Shown here one piece after another: positions 1-12,306 of a stretch of 64,000 nucleotides of DNA (within the stretch, counting starts at the first letter, position 1; every line of letters begins with the position of its first letter). Origin of the DNA: Cryptomeria japonica (taxonomy: Eukaryota > Streptophyta > Pinopsida > Cupressales > Cupressaceae); contig NC_081414.1 of NCBI RefSeq assembly GCF_030272615.1, positions 54,118,636-54,182,635 of the forward strand, read 5' to 3'. The position numbers and the translations under genes are program-made. The notes beneath the pieces were generated by a model. It was not told the origin of the DNA, ran no database searches, and saw nothing but the letters and a program-made list of their open reading frames with translations.

Positions 1-60
1 TCTCCAATAAATAGTTACAAGTCCTTCTCAATATTAACGACCTCTTCTATTTGTTGTTCT
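1..60 (-). mobile_element. Element B, 3' flank fragment left of nested element A
   Basis: Read on the minus strand, this continues the sequence that stops at 7001. It resembles the stretch just after the stop codon of the long ORF in elements A (6014 onward) and C (31250 onward). Bases 56-60 (GTTCT) repeat at 6996-7000, which marks them as the target duplication made when A inserted into B. The rest of B's 3' end lies outside the window. Confidence 0.75.
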
Positions 61-420
61 TGTTATTACTATTTTAAAAATGGGTTTTCCTTTCCCATAA
101 GTTGGCTATTATTTTTGGAAATTTGAATTAGACCTGCTGTCAGTTGGTTTAGCTTTGTGTTAGGTCTTAGGGCTTTTAGAGTTTTAATTTCAAATTCTCT
201 AATATTTTCGCAAAATATTGAAAGCCCCTAGTTTCTAATTCCTTATTACTTTATCCACTTAAGTAATGGGTCTCAGGTTCATAAGAAGTGTCCCCCCTTT
301 GTCATTTGCCTAGGCAGTCTTGTGAATTAATCATAAAATTTTACGCCTTTTACTTATTTTCCTCTTAGTGTTGTTGGGCCCTTTAAGTCATGTGCATCTT
401 TTAGGAAAATCTATGGTTTT

Positions 421-1841
421 TGCTATTTTGCAAGGCAAAGTTGCGCGTGGTTTAAAACTCATGAAATGGCGAAAAGGAATTGTGTTCAAAATGGCTAAAA
501 GGGTCTCACATAAAAGATGTTCATCTTAGATTTCATCCAACGGTTTGCACTATTTCACAAGATAAAAAGGCTCGACAGTTAAACTTTGCGAAATGGCGAA
601 ATGATGTGGCATTCCAAGCAGATAGTTTGGCTGGTCTAGAAGGAGAGTAAGATGATGGCACATGGCAGAAAATGCAACAGTCAGCGAGGTAGGTCCGAGA
701 GTTTAAAAGAAGATGGGTCCCAGAAGTGAGTCATGCCATGGGATAAAAGGTGTTCTGACAGATACAAGTGGCAAAAATGCAGAGGAACCTAATGTTTTTC
801 TCTCAGCAAATGAAAGACTGACATGTCAACTTGGAAAATGACTAGATGCCAGTTGTTTGGAGTTGAGTCAGAGGGCCCACATTTGCCGGAGTCAGTTCAG
901 AGTGTAAAGATCGATCAAGTCTCATTTGATTGAATGACCCATGCTATTTTGCAAAGGTAAAGTGCTCGTGGTTTAAAACCCATGAAATGGCAAAAAGGTT
1001 TTGCATTCCCAAGGGCAAACAAAACATGAAGTTAAAGGAAGATCAACTTTGTCTTGATCTAACGACTGACATTATTTTGCGCTTGTAAGATGTTTGAAGG
1101 ATATGCTCTGCGAAATGGCAAAAGTAAAGGGCATTCATCATGGTGTCAGGCTAGATGGTGACATGTATCTGAACACGTGGTTTCCAAAGAGATTAAAGGC
1201 GCCAAGGTGTAACCGGTGGTTATAACATGTGGCTGACTCAGAATTAAGCTTAAAGAGTCTCCTAGGGTGAATGGTTGAAGTGCCACGTGGTATTCGGTAA
1301 CTAGAGGAAGAGCAGGGTAAGCAAGCCATGAAAAGGTCTCACTTAAAGGATGAGCATCTTCGATTTGATCTGATGGTTCGCACTATTTCGCAGCCTAAAG
1401 TCGAATGTAGTTTAAGCTCTATGAAATAGCGAAGAACCGTTAGCTGTTGGGTAGAAGCGCTGTTAGTGAAAAGGCTGACTGTCTAGGTGAGAGTTAAAGG
1501 CCAAGTAGTTTGAGTCTCATCTGACACCTAGCGTAGTTTCACAAAGGAAAGATGCTCATGGGATAAACCCCACGAAATGGTGAAATGAAATAAGGCCCGA
1601 TGGAAAGGTAAAAGTTCAGAATGTAAAGATCAATCAAGTCTCATTTGATCGAACGACCTATGCTATTTCGTAAAGGTAAAGTGCTTGTGCTTTAAGCCCT
1701 ATGAAATGGTGAAAAAGTTTTGTGTTCCCCAAGGCAAAGAAAACAGGAAGTTAAAGGAAGATCAACTTCATCTTGATCTAATGGCTGGCATTATTTCATG
1801 AAGCAAAATTGCCAAGAAGTTATGCTTTGCAAAATAGTGAA
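421..1841 (+). repeat. Array of eight degenerate spaced palindromes in the 5' region of element A
   Basis: Units of about 50 bp recur at about 421-473, 548-600, 942-993, 1071-1120, 1381-1433, 1532-1583, 1661-1713 and 1791-1841. Each has a left arm like TGCTATTTCGCA, a ~28-nt spacer often containing AAGTGCTC and TTTAA, and a right arm like ATGAAATGGCGA. Most units are preceded by a GATC-rich stretch and a phrase like CTAACGGC. The intact form, with perfect 12-bp arms, is in element C. Arms here carry C-to-T and G-to-A changes, so the stem-loop potential is decayed. Confidence 0.8.
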
Positions 1842-2195
1842 AAGAGAAAATACACAGGCATTTTGACCCGTTGGAGCGAAAATTTTGAATTCTTTCATGA
1901 ATTCAATTCTGAAGGGATGACCAAAGCATGTGGAGTCAATGTTGTAGTTAAGAGCCCAGCTGCCATATATGATCTCGTATCAATTAAACCGAGGTATCAT
2001 TCTAAAGAATATTTGCAAAGAAGCAGTTGCAGAGTGGATTTTTTCAGTTGTAGAGCTAATTCTATCGAGTAAAAGCAAGTTTTTATCTACTCTTGTTCGG
2101 CCATCATTTTTAACTGTGTGTGCTTTGAATTGAGGTTTTGATTTGTCGTAGAACAATTGAGGGTGATTGTTAGATTGCTTGCTTAGTTTTAAGAG

Positions 2196-5100
2196 ATGAC
2201 ACCTAAGAGGGAATTCTCAGGGAATGTCAATTACCAAGAGAGGGCCATTTGTGATGATTTCCTTGAACAGTTGACGCTGTCAACTAATGTGGCTTCCAAA
2301 ATGAAAGAATTGGTGCTGAGAGCTCCTTGCCTGAAAATAGGAGAAGGTTTATATGATAAGGGTAATTGGTTAAGAGACCCTCAAATAGGGATGTCTGGGT
2401 TGGGATTATTCAAGGTTGGATTCAGCATGAGAAATTCTCTAGCCCCTCAAAATAGTATATGGGAGTTGGATGTTGGAAAGTTGGTGGTCCTTGGGGTTTT
2501 CTTTGATGTAGATCTTTTGACCTAGATTGCACATAATTATGACCCAATTTCAAGAAGTGTTAAGGATATCAACGGGAAGACCCTCATTGAGATTAATGGC
2601 GAGGAATTCAGGAATGCCTTTGGGTTAAGTGAATACACTAATTTTCTGGAGCCTATTGATTATAAACCATTAGCTCAGGTGTATAGTGTGCAAAGGAACC
2701 ACCTTAGGAATGGGCCTCTCAAAGAATTCTTTGTGAAGATAGGCAGGTTGATAGTTGTGGGACCTAACACTGAGGAGCCTTTTTCTCTAAATTTGTTTAC
2801 CCTTAGGGCTAAAGGATTATACTAGTCACTCTGCCAAATCCTAGGGGAGGATGCTGAGGCAAGTATGCCTACTCACTACATGCTGATGGTTGCTCAGATT
2901 TTGAATCCTTCTGTGGCAATAACTTTTGATTATGCTTCTTTTCTAACTGATGTTATCCATAATGGATTGATAGGTATCAAGAATGGGAAAGTAGTTAGGC
3001 CTTTTTGGTGGTATTCCCTTCTTATGCATTTGTTTTTGTTCAAGGGTGGTGATTATTTTGCAAGTGGATGCTAAGGCAAGTATGCCTACTCACTACATGC
3101 TGATGGTTGCTCAAATTTTGAATCCTTCTGTGGCAATAACTTTTGATTATGCTTCTTTTCTAACTGATGTTATCCATAATGGATTGATAGGTATCAAGAA
3201 TGGGAAAGTAGTTAGGCCTTTTTGGTGGTATTCCCTTCTTATGCATTTGTTTTTGTTCAAGGATGGTGATTATTTTGCAAGTGGGATGGATCTTGTGAAA
3301 GAGAAGGATGGAGAAAAGGTGCCAGTGCAACTATGGAGCATGGTGTTGTCATGGGACAAAGAAGATGCAAGTTTTCTAAGGTTTGACAAATGTTTTGCAT
3401 AAAAAATTAGGACCCTTATTTGTTTGGAGCATTCAAGAATTCCTAAGGTGCTTTTGGAATTCATTAGGCCACAAGAATTTGCAGAGGACATAAAAATTGT
3501 CCACAATTGGGGTGATATCTACTTATACCCTATTTCCACAGTTTTCATAATATATGGTTTCATAGGTACCCCATTTTTGTTACCTTATCAGGTCCCCCTT
3601 AAAGTGGGAATTATAGAGATTCTTAGGCAAATTGGTGCTGTGTAGGAGGCAGAATTGATAGGCAGAGGTAAGGGGACCATTTTCCCTACAATTACCATGG
3701 CACACCATTTTGTGATAACCAAAGGAGGTTGGAAATGTTTTGAAGATTTCCTTCAGCCATATCATTTATCAACTGTAGTCTCCCGGTGTGCTAACCCTGA
3801 AGACTTCTTCAATGGAATGTTTAGGAAGAGGGAAATATGCAAGGCTAAACCCCACCAGTTTCAGTTTCCTAAAGACCTCATTAGAAATGAGTTTGATTTA
3901 AATGAACAAGAGTTGAGAGAGGAAAAGTGGGTGGCTTATAAAAAGGTCTCTGACTTGGTGCACCATTTTGACATAAGTTATGACCCTTTGTCTAGCTTTC
4001 AACCCTTTACAGAGAAGATGAAGTTTTTGATTCTTAGTTTTGAGGAGGTGATGCAAACACTAAAAGAAAAGAGGGAGGTTGTAATCAAGAACAACCCTGA
4101 GAAAGCAAGATTGATTTTGAGTAGGTCTACATTTGCTAGAACAATCCCTCCCGGTGATTATATGTTGCATAAGAAATCTAATTACAGTGCGCTTATGCCC
4201 ACTTCAAGGGAGCCCTCTACCTCTAAGAGAAAGAGGAAGATACATGATGTCATCGACATCCCTAATAGCCCAAAGAAACAAAGAGTGGGAAAAGAGGTAC
4301 AACCTGAAGAACCTTTGTACTCCCCATCTCAATCACCTATCCATATAGGAGATGAATAGGCAGCAGCTGAGCAACTATTGCAGTTAGGCAGTTTAGGAGA
4401 AATTGCCTACACTTATGATGAAGTAGAGGAAGGAATGCTAGAAGAGCCCTTAGCTGCTGAAATGAATGTCACCATCAGTGAATTCAAAGGCCAAGAATGG
4501 GATCTTGAGATCAAGCGAGCCAGTGAAGATTTCTTGGTTGATGACAAGTTCATCACATTAGAAGCATTCATCCAATTTGTGTGGAAGCAGAGCATTGACA
4601 AATACAATGCAAGGTGCGAGTAAAGGAAGGGTGAGCAGCCTCATAAAGACCCAACTATAGTTGAGGAAGAAATAAAGCAAGAAATGGTTGAAGAATTTAA
4701 GACCATCACTCCTCAGCAAGGAAGAGACATGGTGGCTCAGGCTGGGGTACTCATTCTCCCTGAATGGGACATAGCAGATGCTTTAGTCCTGGAAGCAGTA
4801 AGAAAGGAGACAAAACCTATGGAGGGAGTTACTTTCAATAAAGACAATGCTGCATTAGTCATGTGGTCTCTAAAAGGAGATGAAAATAAGAAGAAGAAGG
4901 ACTCTCAGGGTCAGGTTATCTTGGAGGAATGATGGTGAAAAGAGTGCAAACTACTGGGGTAGTGGAAGCCACTGGCACTATACTAGAAACTGCAAAATTT
5001 AGTGTTGCAGTAGCAGAAAGGGAGGCTAAGGAAAACACAGATCTCTAGGTTAAACTGGAGATAGTTTTAAAATCCTACACTAATGCCCAAGAAGAGGTAA

Positions 5101-6014
5101 GGAATAGAGATAACATCATTGCTAAATTGCAGAAGTAGCTAGGAGGATAGTATCATCAAGGTGAATCCTCAACACTGATGATCTCCTCTTCTCCTGCCAG
5201 ACCTCCACCTACCAGCCCTATCATTGAGTTCCCACCGTCTCTGGGACCTTCTAGCTCCCAAATGATTGAGGTTACTCCTCAAGAGTTAGAGAATTTAAAA
5301 TAGGCTCAAGCCCTGTATGCAAAGAAGTATGAGGATAGAGTAAAGGCCACTGTCACTAGTTTTGTAGGTACCGTGAATGCCTCATTGCTATACAATAATA
5401 TAGGTAAAATTTTGGATATATGGAATGAGCTTAGGGGAGATAAGGCCATTTTGAGACCTATTTTTGACAAGTGGAGGCCTAGAGAGCAAGATTTAGAGTT
5501 TATGTGTGCATCTTATGATGAAGTAGGGGCCAATCCTATCATTAAATCCACTTGTGACATCACTAAAGATTTAGTACAATTAGTAGTAGGGGTGGATAAT
5601 GTTGATAGGAAAGTTAACTTGTGCAAAAAGGAATATGCTGATCAGATTTTTGAGTTACTCCCAGGAGTTTTTGTTAGCCCAGATCAACTGAAGGACAAAC
5701 AAGTGTGACTTAAGGAGGTAGAAGCCAAACTATCAGCAAGAATTAAAGGAATTATTGATCTAGATGATGCTTCCTTCTTTGTTGTGACAATACAGGAGAT
5801 AGATAAAATTAAGTCACATTATGGTTTTCTCAATTCAGAAGTCAACAAGATGAGAAACTCTTGGAAAAGGTTGACCAAGGCCAAGGCTAAAGTGATTAAT
5901 TTCTTGTGGCCAACTGATGATGTGTATGATTAGTGGACAACAAAATATGCCACCCATGATTTGGAATAGTTAGAGAGTGCCCTTGAAAAGGTAGAAGAGG
6001 TTGCAACTGAATAG
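2196..6014 (+). pseudogene. Decayed long ORF of element A (family of the element C protein)
   Basis: This is homologous along its length to the ~1200-residue protein of element C (27649-31250). The start is ATG 2196, giving MTPKREF, against MAPKREF in C and MAPRREL in B. Reading is broken by many in-frame stops, for example at 2523, 2821, 3400, 3643, 4357, 4621, 5047 and 5300, most of them TAG. It also carries a 217-bp tandem duplication (2851-3284), which is not a multiple of three. Recognisable stretches include the basic KRKRKIHDVIDI segment near 4230 and the C-terminal block ending at 6014. No known domain is apparent. The copy cannot encode the full product. Confidence 0.85.
2851..3284 (+). 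repeat. 217-bp tandem duplication inside the element A ORF
   Basis: The stretch beginning ATGCTGAGGCAAG at 2851 recurs at 3068 as ATGCTAAGGCAAG and runs on almost unchanged to about 3284. Only a few substitutions are visible between units, so the duplication is younger than the element's general decay. The junction has the short shared motif GGATG. Elements B and C have a single copy here. Confidence 0.9.
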
Positions 6015-6995
6015 CCTATTGAAGAAGTTGTAGAGGCCAAAAAGAACTCATAACTATTTTCGTAAAAGGCTTTATAACTTATTTTTTGGAAGAAATGATT
6101 GTAACAAACTCTCCTCAGAAAGTCCGAAGCTTTGTGCATCCATATTGTTATAAATGGATACCAGGACTAGAGAGAGGGGGATCGCAAAAAGAATTGTAAG
6201 AAAATGCTACAAAAATTCATATCTAAGCTTTTCTAAGTGTAATGGAGAAAATTCCAAAGTTTTGTAGTACTTTCTTGAAGAATATATCAATATACAGACC
6301 ATTGGCTTTTGAGTAAACTTTGTGTCATCTTCAAGTGTGTTTGCAATTTGTTTACTATTTTCATTATGAATAATCCAGGGTTATTTTGTTTGAATGGGGT
6401 TGCAAGGCAATTTTCAGTAGATGTGTTCACTAGCTTTTCTCTTTAGGAGGGAAATTAAAGATGCGGGGATCACTCCTACCAGTAAATTCTTTGTAGAGAA
6501 CTTTGAATCTTGATGATCATAGTTTAATTTGATATGCATAAACTCTTATAAGTGTTAGGCACGTATAAGGATCAACAGAAGCTGAGCCAATGGGACATGT
6601 AAAGATATTTTGTTTGGGGAGTATTGTCTGAATTTAGATGACTCTGTGACCTTGGATAAGGCACTGGTATTGATTGAAGTTGTCTATTACATGTTTTGTT
6701 GTTCACAATACTGAATATGAGTATAATTTTCATTCCTTTGTTTCAGTTAGTTTCAAGGTGAATAGATCCACTGGTTTTCTGGACTGGTTTGTTGTGGATT
6801 TATCTTTTGAAAGTGTGAATCCAGTTCACAAAGGTATACCTGCCTGGACTATGAATAAGTCCAAAGTGTAGAAGGTTAAATTGAACCTTGTCATATTTTG
6901 TCCTAAGAATTTTCTTCCCCTTAACATTCCTCTTGCACAGAGTTTAATCATTTTATTATAAGGATGTTGAAGTGAGTCAGTTTTTGAAGACAACA
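6015..6995 (+). other. 3' non-coding region of element A with conserved TATA-like motif
   Basis: The region aligns with 31251-32224 of element C. A well-conserved block runs from CCGAAGCTTTGTGCATCC through TATAAAT (6149-6155) to CCAGGACTAGAGAG. If the unit is a giant LTR, this would be the core promoter with U3 carrying the ORF. ORFs seen in this stretch are short and not conserved. It ends at GACAACA 6995 next to the target duplication. Confidence 0.55.
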
Positions 6996-7000
6996 GTTCT

Positions 7001-7494
7001 ATTGCAACCTCTTCTACCTACTCTGGAGCATCTTCCTTTTGTCCGACATATTTACCCTTCCACTCCTGGAACACATAATCACTTGGCCAAGCAAAGCTAA
7101 CAATATTTTGTTTCATTTCTTCTAGCATTTTCGAAGGGACCCCTAATTGCCCAATTTCTATTTCTATGAAACCATAATGTGATTTCACTTTTTCAATTTC
7201 TTCAACTGTTTGGACAAATAAGGATGTGACATTGGTGTTAATAATTTTATTAACCCTTAAGGATAATTTGTGGTCCAACTCTTCTAGCCAGGTCTTGTCC
7301 TCTTTCAACTGAATTGGACCAACAAATCCCCCTGGAAACAATTCAAATTTGTGATCTGAATATTCTTTTCTATATAATTAGGCTTTTCTTTTTACACCTG
7401 CCCTTTCCTTTGAGAGTATATTCATCTATTTTATGAAGTCACTGGTGGAGCTTAGATTGTCATTCTCCTCTGCATCTGCATGGGATGAACACAT
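7001..7494 (-). pseudogene. C-terminal part of element B's long ORF
   Basis: On the minus strand this reads PGGFVGPIQLKEDKTWLEEL and onward, matching the C-terminal ~160 residues of the element C protein (30740-31250). The clean piece is 7018-7341; stops and frame changes occur further upstream, to 7494. It is cut at 7495 by copia-1. The N-terminal part of the same ORF resumes at 13371. About 1.1 kb of ORF (equivalent to C 29650-30740) is missing between the two pieces. Confidence 0.85.
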
Positions 7495-8025
7495 TGTTGG
7501 TATTTTAGTATGGTTTTGTCATTGATGTCAACACCTACTAAAAACTAGCACTTTTGAGATCCAGCCACATTCACCGACAAGCAAGTAACTATTGCATAGT
7601 TACTAGTATATGGTTCACCGACATGATATAATGTTCACTGGTACCTAGAATGATATGGAAGACACTTGGTAATGTTGAAGACATCATGTGGACACTTTGT
7701 TTTGAAGAATTAATCATTGGTAATTCATATTTACATATTTGCTTTTACTGGCAAATAGGGCCAGGGTTATCTAGGGTTACACCGGTAGGTTTATCTTTTT
7801 CATATCAGCATGGCATGCTATGGAGATGATTTATTGTTGATGTAAATGCATTAAGCCGACATGTTTAATCCGTTATTGCATAAGATATTATATTGTATGT
7901 AAGATGTTTTTATTGTAATATCTTATAGAGCCGACCTACTAAAATTGGTCTTAGGTTATGGTATAAATGTAAGATCTTATTTGTAAGATCAAAGTATGGA
8001 ATGCGAAAAAGAATTGTTTGAAGGT
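7495..8025 (+). repeat. Inverted partial LTR of copia-1
   Basis: The stretch starts TGTTGGTATTTTAGTATGG and follows the first ~530 nt of the 5' LTR as read on the minus strand from 13370, including the shared block CCTACTAAAATTGGTCTTAGG and the region to GAAGGT. Similarity then stops and the PPT of the minus-strand element begins. A normal 3' LTR here would run the other way and be ~1060 bp long. Confidence 0.88.
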
Positions 8026-8046
8026 GAAACTACTCCCCCTAAGAAG
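8026..8046 (-). other. Polypurine tract of copia-1
   Basis: On the minus strand this reads CTTCTTAGGGGGAGTAG, a typical copia plus-strand primer site. The TAG inside it is probably the natural end of the polyprotein (after ...DEKATS). Confidence 0.75.
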
Positions 8047-11000
8047 TAGCTTTCTCATCAAAGACCAGAGTAAAAGATTTGTCTTTCAATTCTGTCGGTT
8101 GATGACAATTATCTACTATCTAAGTCTCTACCGGTGGTGGTATGACTCCAAGCTGATCTCTAAGATATTCAAAGGTCTCCTTGGGCAAAGGTTTTGTGAA
8201 AATATCTGCAAGTTGTTCTTTAGTATTCACATAAACCAGTTGTATCTCTTTTTCTTCAACTTTTTCCCTTAGAAAATTTAGTTTGATAGAAACAAGTTTT
8301 GTTTTAGAATGTAATACCGGATTCTTAGATATATCAATTGCTACAGTGTTATCACAATATATAGTAATAGGTTCCTTTCATTTTACCTTCATGTCTTTCA
8401 ACATTTTCTTAAGCCATAGTACCTGTGTACAGTTAGTTGTTGCTGCAACATATTCTTATTCTATTGTTGATAAAGATGTACAACTCTGTTTCTTACTCAA
8501 CCAAGAAACTAATCTCTTTCCAAGAAAGAATGCTCCTCCAGTGGTGCTTTTTCTATCATCCACATCTCCTGCCCAATTTGCATCTGTGTATGCACATAGG
8601 TCAAAATTTTCATCTCTAGGATACCATAATCCAAGATTTGTTGTGCCTTGTAAGTACCGGAAAATCCTTCTTAGTGCTGATTCATGATTTTCCCTAGGAT
8701 TACTTTGAAATCTAGAAACAATACATACTGCATTCATAATATCAGGCCTGGTTTGTGTCAAATACAGTAAACCTCCTATCATAGATTTGTATCTAGTTGT
8801 ATTGATAGGTGTAGATTCATCCCTTTGAGATAATTTGTCATTTGTAGTCATAGGTGTGCTTACCGGTTTAGAGTTCTCCATCCCAAATTTCTTTAGTAAT
8901 TCTTTCAAGTACTTGGATTGACTAAAAAATATACCTTTATCAGTCTGTGAAATCTGCAATCCTAAAAAGAATTTTATTTCTCCAATCATAGAAATTTCAA
9001 ATTCTTGCTGCATTTTAATAGAAAATTCCTTACATAATCCATATTCTCCTCCAAAGATTATATCATCAACAAATACTTCAATAATCAAGATGTCATCATT
9101 AGTTGTTTTGTAATATAAATTGCTATCTGCATTTCCTTTAGTAAAACCAATCTTTAAAAGATACTTATCCAACCTTGCATACCAAGCTCTTGGGGCTTGT
9201 TTCAATCCATACAGAGCTTTTCTTAACCTGCAAACCATATCATTGTCATCTATCAAAGAAAATCCATCAGGTTGTTCAATATATACTTCCTCTTCAAGAT
9301 CTCCATTCAAAAATGCACATTTAATATCTATTTGATAAACTTTGTAGTGCTTGTGAGCTGCAAAAGCCAAGAATAATTTGATTGCCTCAATTCTGGCTAC
9401 CGATGCAAAGGTTTCATTGCAATCAACTCATTATTTCTGAGAATATCCCTTACACACTAGTCTTGCTTTATTTCTGACAATCTTACCATCTTCATTAAGT
9501 TTTTTTCTAAATACCCATTTGGTTCCAATTACATTTTTATCTTTAGGCCGGGGAACTAATGTCCAAGTATTATTTTTCTCAATTTGTCCTAATTCTTCTT
9601 CCATAGCTTTAATCCAAAATTTATCTTCACATGCCTCATTGATAGATGATGGTTCAATTTGAGAAATAAGACATACCTCTTCATTTTCCAATCTTCCTCT
9701 TGTCATAACTCCTTTAAATTTGTTTCCAATTATCTGATCTTCAGAATGATTCAATCTTACATACCGGGGTGTCTTAGTTTGTTGTTGTTCTTCAATTACT
9801 GTGGAATCCTTTGATGATATTGGGGTAATTGAATCTTCATTTTGTACTGGTAGATTTAGTGTAGGTTCATTTGTCACAATTTTTGTTGCCGGTTCAGAGT
9901 CTATATACCATGAAGTTCCTTGGAATTGTTCATCAACCTTTACATTTGTACTCTCAACAATTTTCTGCAATCTCTTATTAAAACATCTATATGCCTTGCT
10001 CTTAGATGAATAACCAAGAAATATTCCTTCATCACTTCTAGGATCAAATTTGCCAATATACTCATCTCTTCTAATATAACATTTACTTCCAAAAATTCTG
10101 AAATACTTAAGAGTAGGAGTATTACCAAACCATAGTTCATGAGGGGTCTTACCGGTTTCACCTTTGATGTGAACTTTGTTGAATGTATAGACATCAATGC
10201 TAACTTCTTCTCTCCAATACACATGTGGTAGATTTGCTTCTGATAACATACTTCTTGCTGCATCCAAGATAGTTTTGTTTTTCCTTTCAACAACTCCATT
10301 CTATTGTGGTGTCTGAGGTGCTGATAACTATCTTCTGATTCCATTCACTTCATAGAATGTATTAAAGTCCTTAGATGTGAATTCTCCTCCTTGGTCTGAT
10401 CTTAAACATTTGATTTTGTTACCGGTTTCATTTTCAACCATTGCTTTGAACAGTTTGAACTTTCCAAGTGCTTCTAATTTTTCTTTGAGAAAAGTAACCC
10501 AACACATTCTAGAATAATCATCAATAATTAGCATGAAATATCTATCACCTTGTAAGCTATTAGTTCTAGCTGGACCACATAAATCAGTGTGAATCAAATC
10601 AAGAGCATTATTGGATTTTTCTGGAATACTTTTGAAACTAGCTCTAATTTGTTTTCCAAATTGACATTCGTTACAAATTGTATTCTGAGGTTTCACAATT
10701 TTAGGTAGATCTCTAACTGCCTTAGAAGTACTAATCTTTACCATACAATCAAAGTTTACATGACATAGTCTCTTATGCCATAACCAACTTTCATCTATAT
10801 GTGCAATCAAGCATGCCTTTTCACTGTTATTCAAATGAAAGATATTACCTCTAGTCTGATTACCAGTTGCAATTTCCAAACCAGTTTTATTCATGATTTT
10901 GCATTTTCCATTTTTAAATTGTAACTGAAATCCCTTCTCAACTAATTGACCAACACTTAGAAGATTATGCTTTAATCCTTCAACATAGTAGACATTGTCA

Positions 11001-12250
11001 GTGTTATGCTTACCATCAAGAGATATTGAACCCTTACCTTTGATTGAATAGGCTTTGTCATCTCCAAATCTTACTAAACCTCCATTGTATTCTTGAAAGT
11101 TCAAGAATTTACCTTTGTCTCCTATCATATGATGTGAGCATCCTAAGTCAATGATTGATTCATCCTTTACTTCAACTTTAGTTGCTAGGGCTTGTTCTAC
11201 TAGTTGAGTAGTAGGTGTCGGTTGATCTTCTGTTATAGCAACAAAAACCCATCCATTGTCTATTGGATCCTCATCAGAATCATCAGTTAGACCTTCATCA
11301 ACAATGTAACAGGATTTGTCTTTGTTCTTCTTAAATCTGTATCTCTGATATTCAGGATTAGGCTTGTATGTTCTTCTGGCTTCTTCTCTTAGTCTAGAAT
11401 GTCTATCAGGGCATCTCGAAGCCATATGACCAATCTTATTGCAGTTGAAATATTTAAAGGGTGCTTTACCTTCATACTTACTTCCAACTAGACCTTATGG
11501 CATTTTTCTTGCAAATAGTGCTTCAAGTTCTTCAAGCTCTTCATTCTCCTTCCTCGTTTCTTCAAGTTCTCTTGCATAAAAGGCTTTCCAGTCTAATTTG
11601 TCAAATGATGGAGCAGATGATGTTGATGCTTTAAAGGCCAAATCAGTCTTTATAGTAGCAATAGGACCAAATTCCTCAATTTCAAAGGCTGAAAGTTTTC
11701 CAATCAATGTATCCCTAGTTACGGATGTATTAGGCATCGTTCTCAACTCATTTATATCAGTAACCTTCATTTTATATGCCGATGGTAATCCTCTTAAGAT
11801 TTTTGAAACAATTTCATGCTCACTCAAGGTTCCTCCACAACATTTAATACCTAGAACAATTTCATTTACTCTTTCCATAAAAGCATAAATCCTTTCATCT
11901 TCTTCCATTTTCAAATGTTCATACCTGACTCGGAAGCTTTCAAGTTTTGCAATCTTGACTGTGGAATCTCCTTCATTTAGTGTTTCCAAATGATCCCAAA
12001 TAGCTTTATTAGTAGATCTATTTGATAATGCGCTAAAAAATGCTTCTCTTGCTTTGCAATCATTCTCTTCATCTTTAGCTAAGGTAGTTGGAGTAGTCTG
12101 ACTAGCTACAGCAGCAGTATAACCATTCTTTGTAACTTCCCAGATGTCTTTACCAATGAAATTTAGATGTCTCTCCATCCTGATCTTCCATATCCCATAG
12201 TTGGTTCCATCAAGTTTAGGACTGTCCTTCCTGAAATATTTAGTAGACAT
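8040..12250 (-). pseudogene. copia-1 Gag-Pol polyprotein (Ty1/copia), interrupted by stops
   Basis: All long pieces lie in one reading frame from ATG 12250. Gag begins MSTKYFRKDSPKLDGTNYGI (12250-11495). A CCHC knuckle (FNCNKIGHMASRC) lies near 11440-11405. The protease motif reads IIDLGCSHHM near 11140, where DSG is usual. The GAG-pre-integrase block (WHKRLCH) and integrase core (HTDLCGP, SDQGGEF) follow at 10800-10350. RT (10267-8700) has the GTKWVFR block and catalytic VFVDDIIFGG near 9070. RNase H includes YTDANWAGD near 8560. Stops interrupt at 11495, about 10325 and 10292 (both TAG), about 9428 (TAA TGA), 8453 and about 8130 (TAG). The family copies itself through an RNA intermediate; this copy is not intact. 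Confidence 0.93.
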
Positions 12251-12288
12251 TGGATCTCCTCAAATTGTTAAACTTCTACAAAAGAGGA

Positions 12289-12304
12289 CCAGGCTCTGAT
12301 ACCA
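12289..12304 (-). other. Primer binding site of copia-1 (initiator tRNA-Met type)
   Basis: The minus strand reads TGGTATCAGAGCCTGG directly after the 5' LTR end (CCTAACA) and one or two bases. This is the usual copia primer site, complementary to the 3' end of initiator methionine tRNA. The leader from here to the gag ATG at 12250 is only ~40 nt. Confidence 0.93.
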
Positions 12305-12306
12305 AT

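Larger units (their letters stand above)
61..6995 (+). mobile_element. Element A: ~6.9-kb TGTTA...ACAACA unit with one long decayed ORF
   Basis: The left end TGTTATTACTATTTTAAAA matches the left end of C at 25636 and, reversed, of B at 17080. The right end GAAGACAACA matches C at 32224. The unit is flanked by a perfect 5-bp repeat, GTTCT (56-60 and 6996-7000), and sits inside B just after B's ORF. It contains a palindrome array (421-1841), a pseudogene (2196-6014) and a ~1-kb 3' region. I see no direct terminal repeats, reverse transcriptase, integrase or transposase signature. TG...CA ends with a 5-bp duplication are typical of LTR-element integration, so a giant solo LTR is one reading and a non-autonomous element is the other. 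Confidence 0.82.

Noticed and set aside
421-1841. CRISPR-like array
   Set aside because: Repeats are irregularly spaced, palindromic and embedded in a plant retroelement; spacers are not uniform.
8283-8687. Plus-strand ORF of 134 codons
   Set aside because: It is the antisense shadow of the copia-1 RNase H coding sequence.
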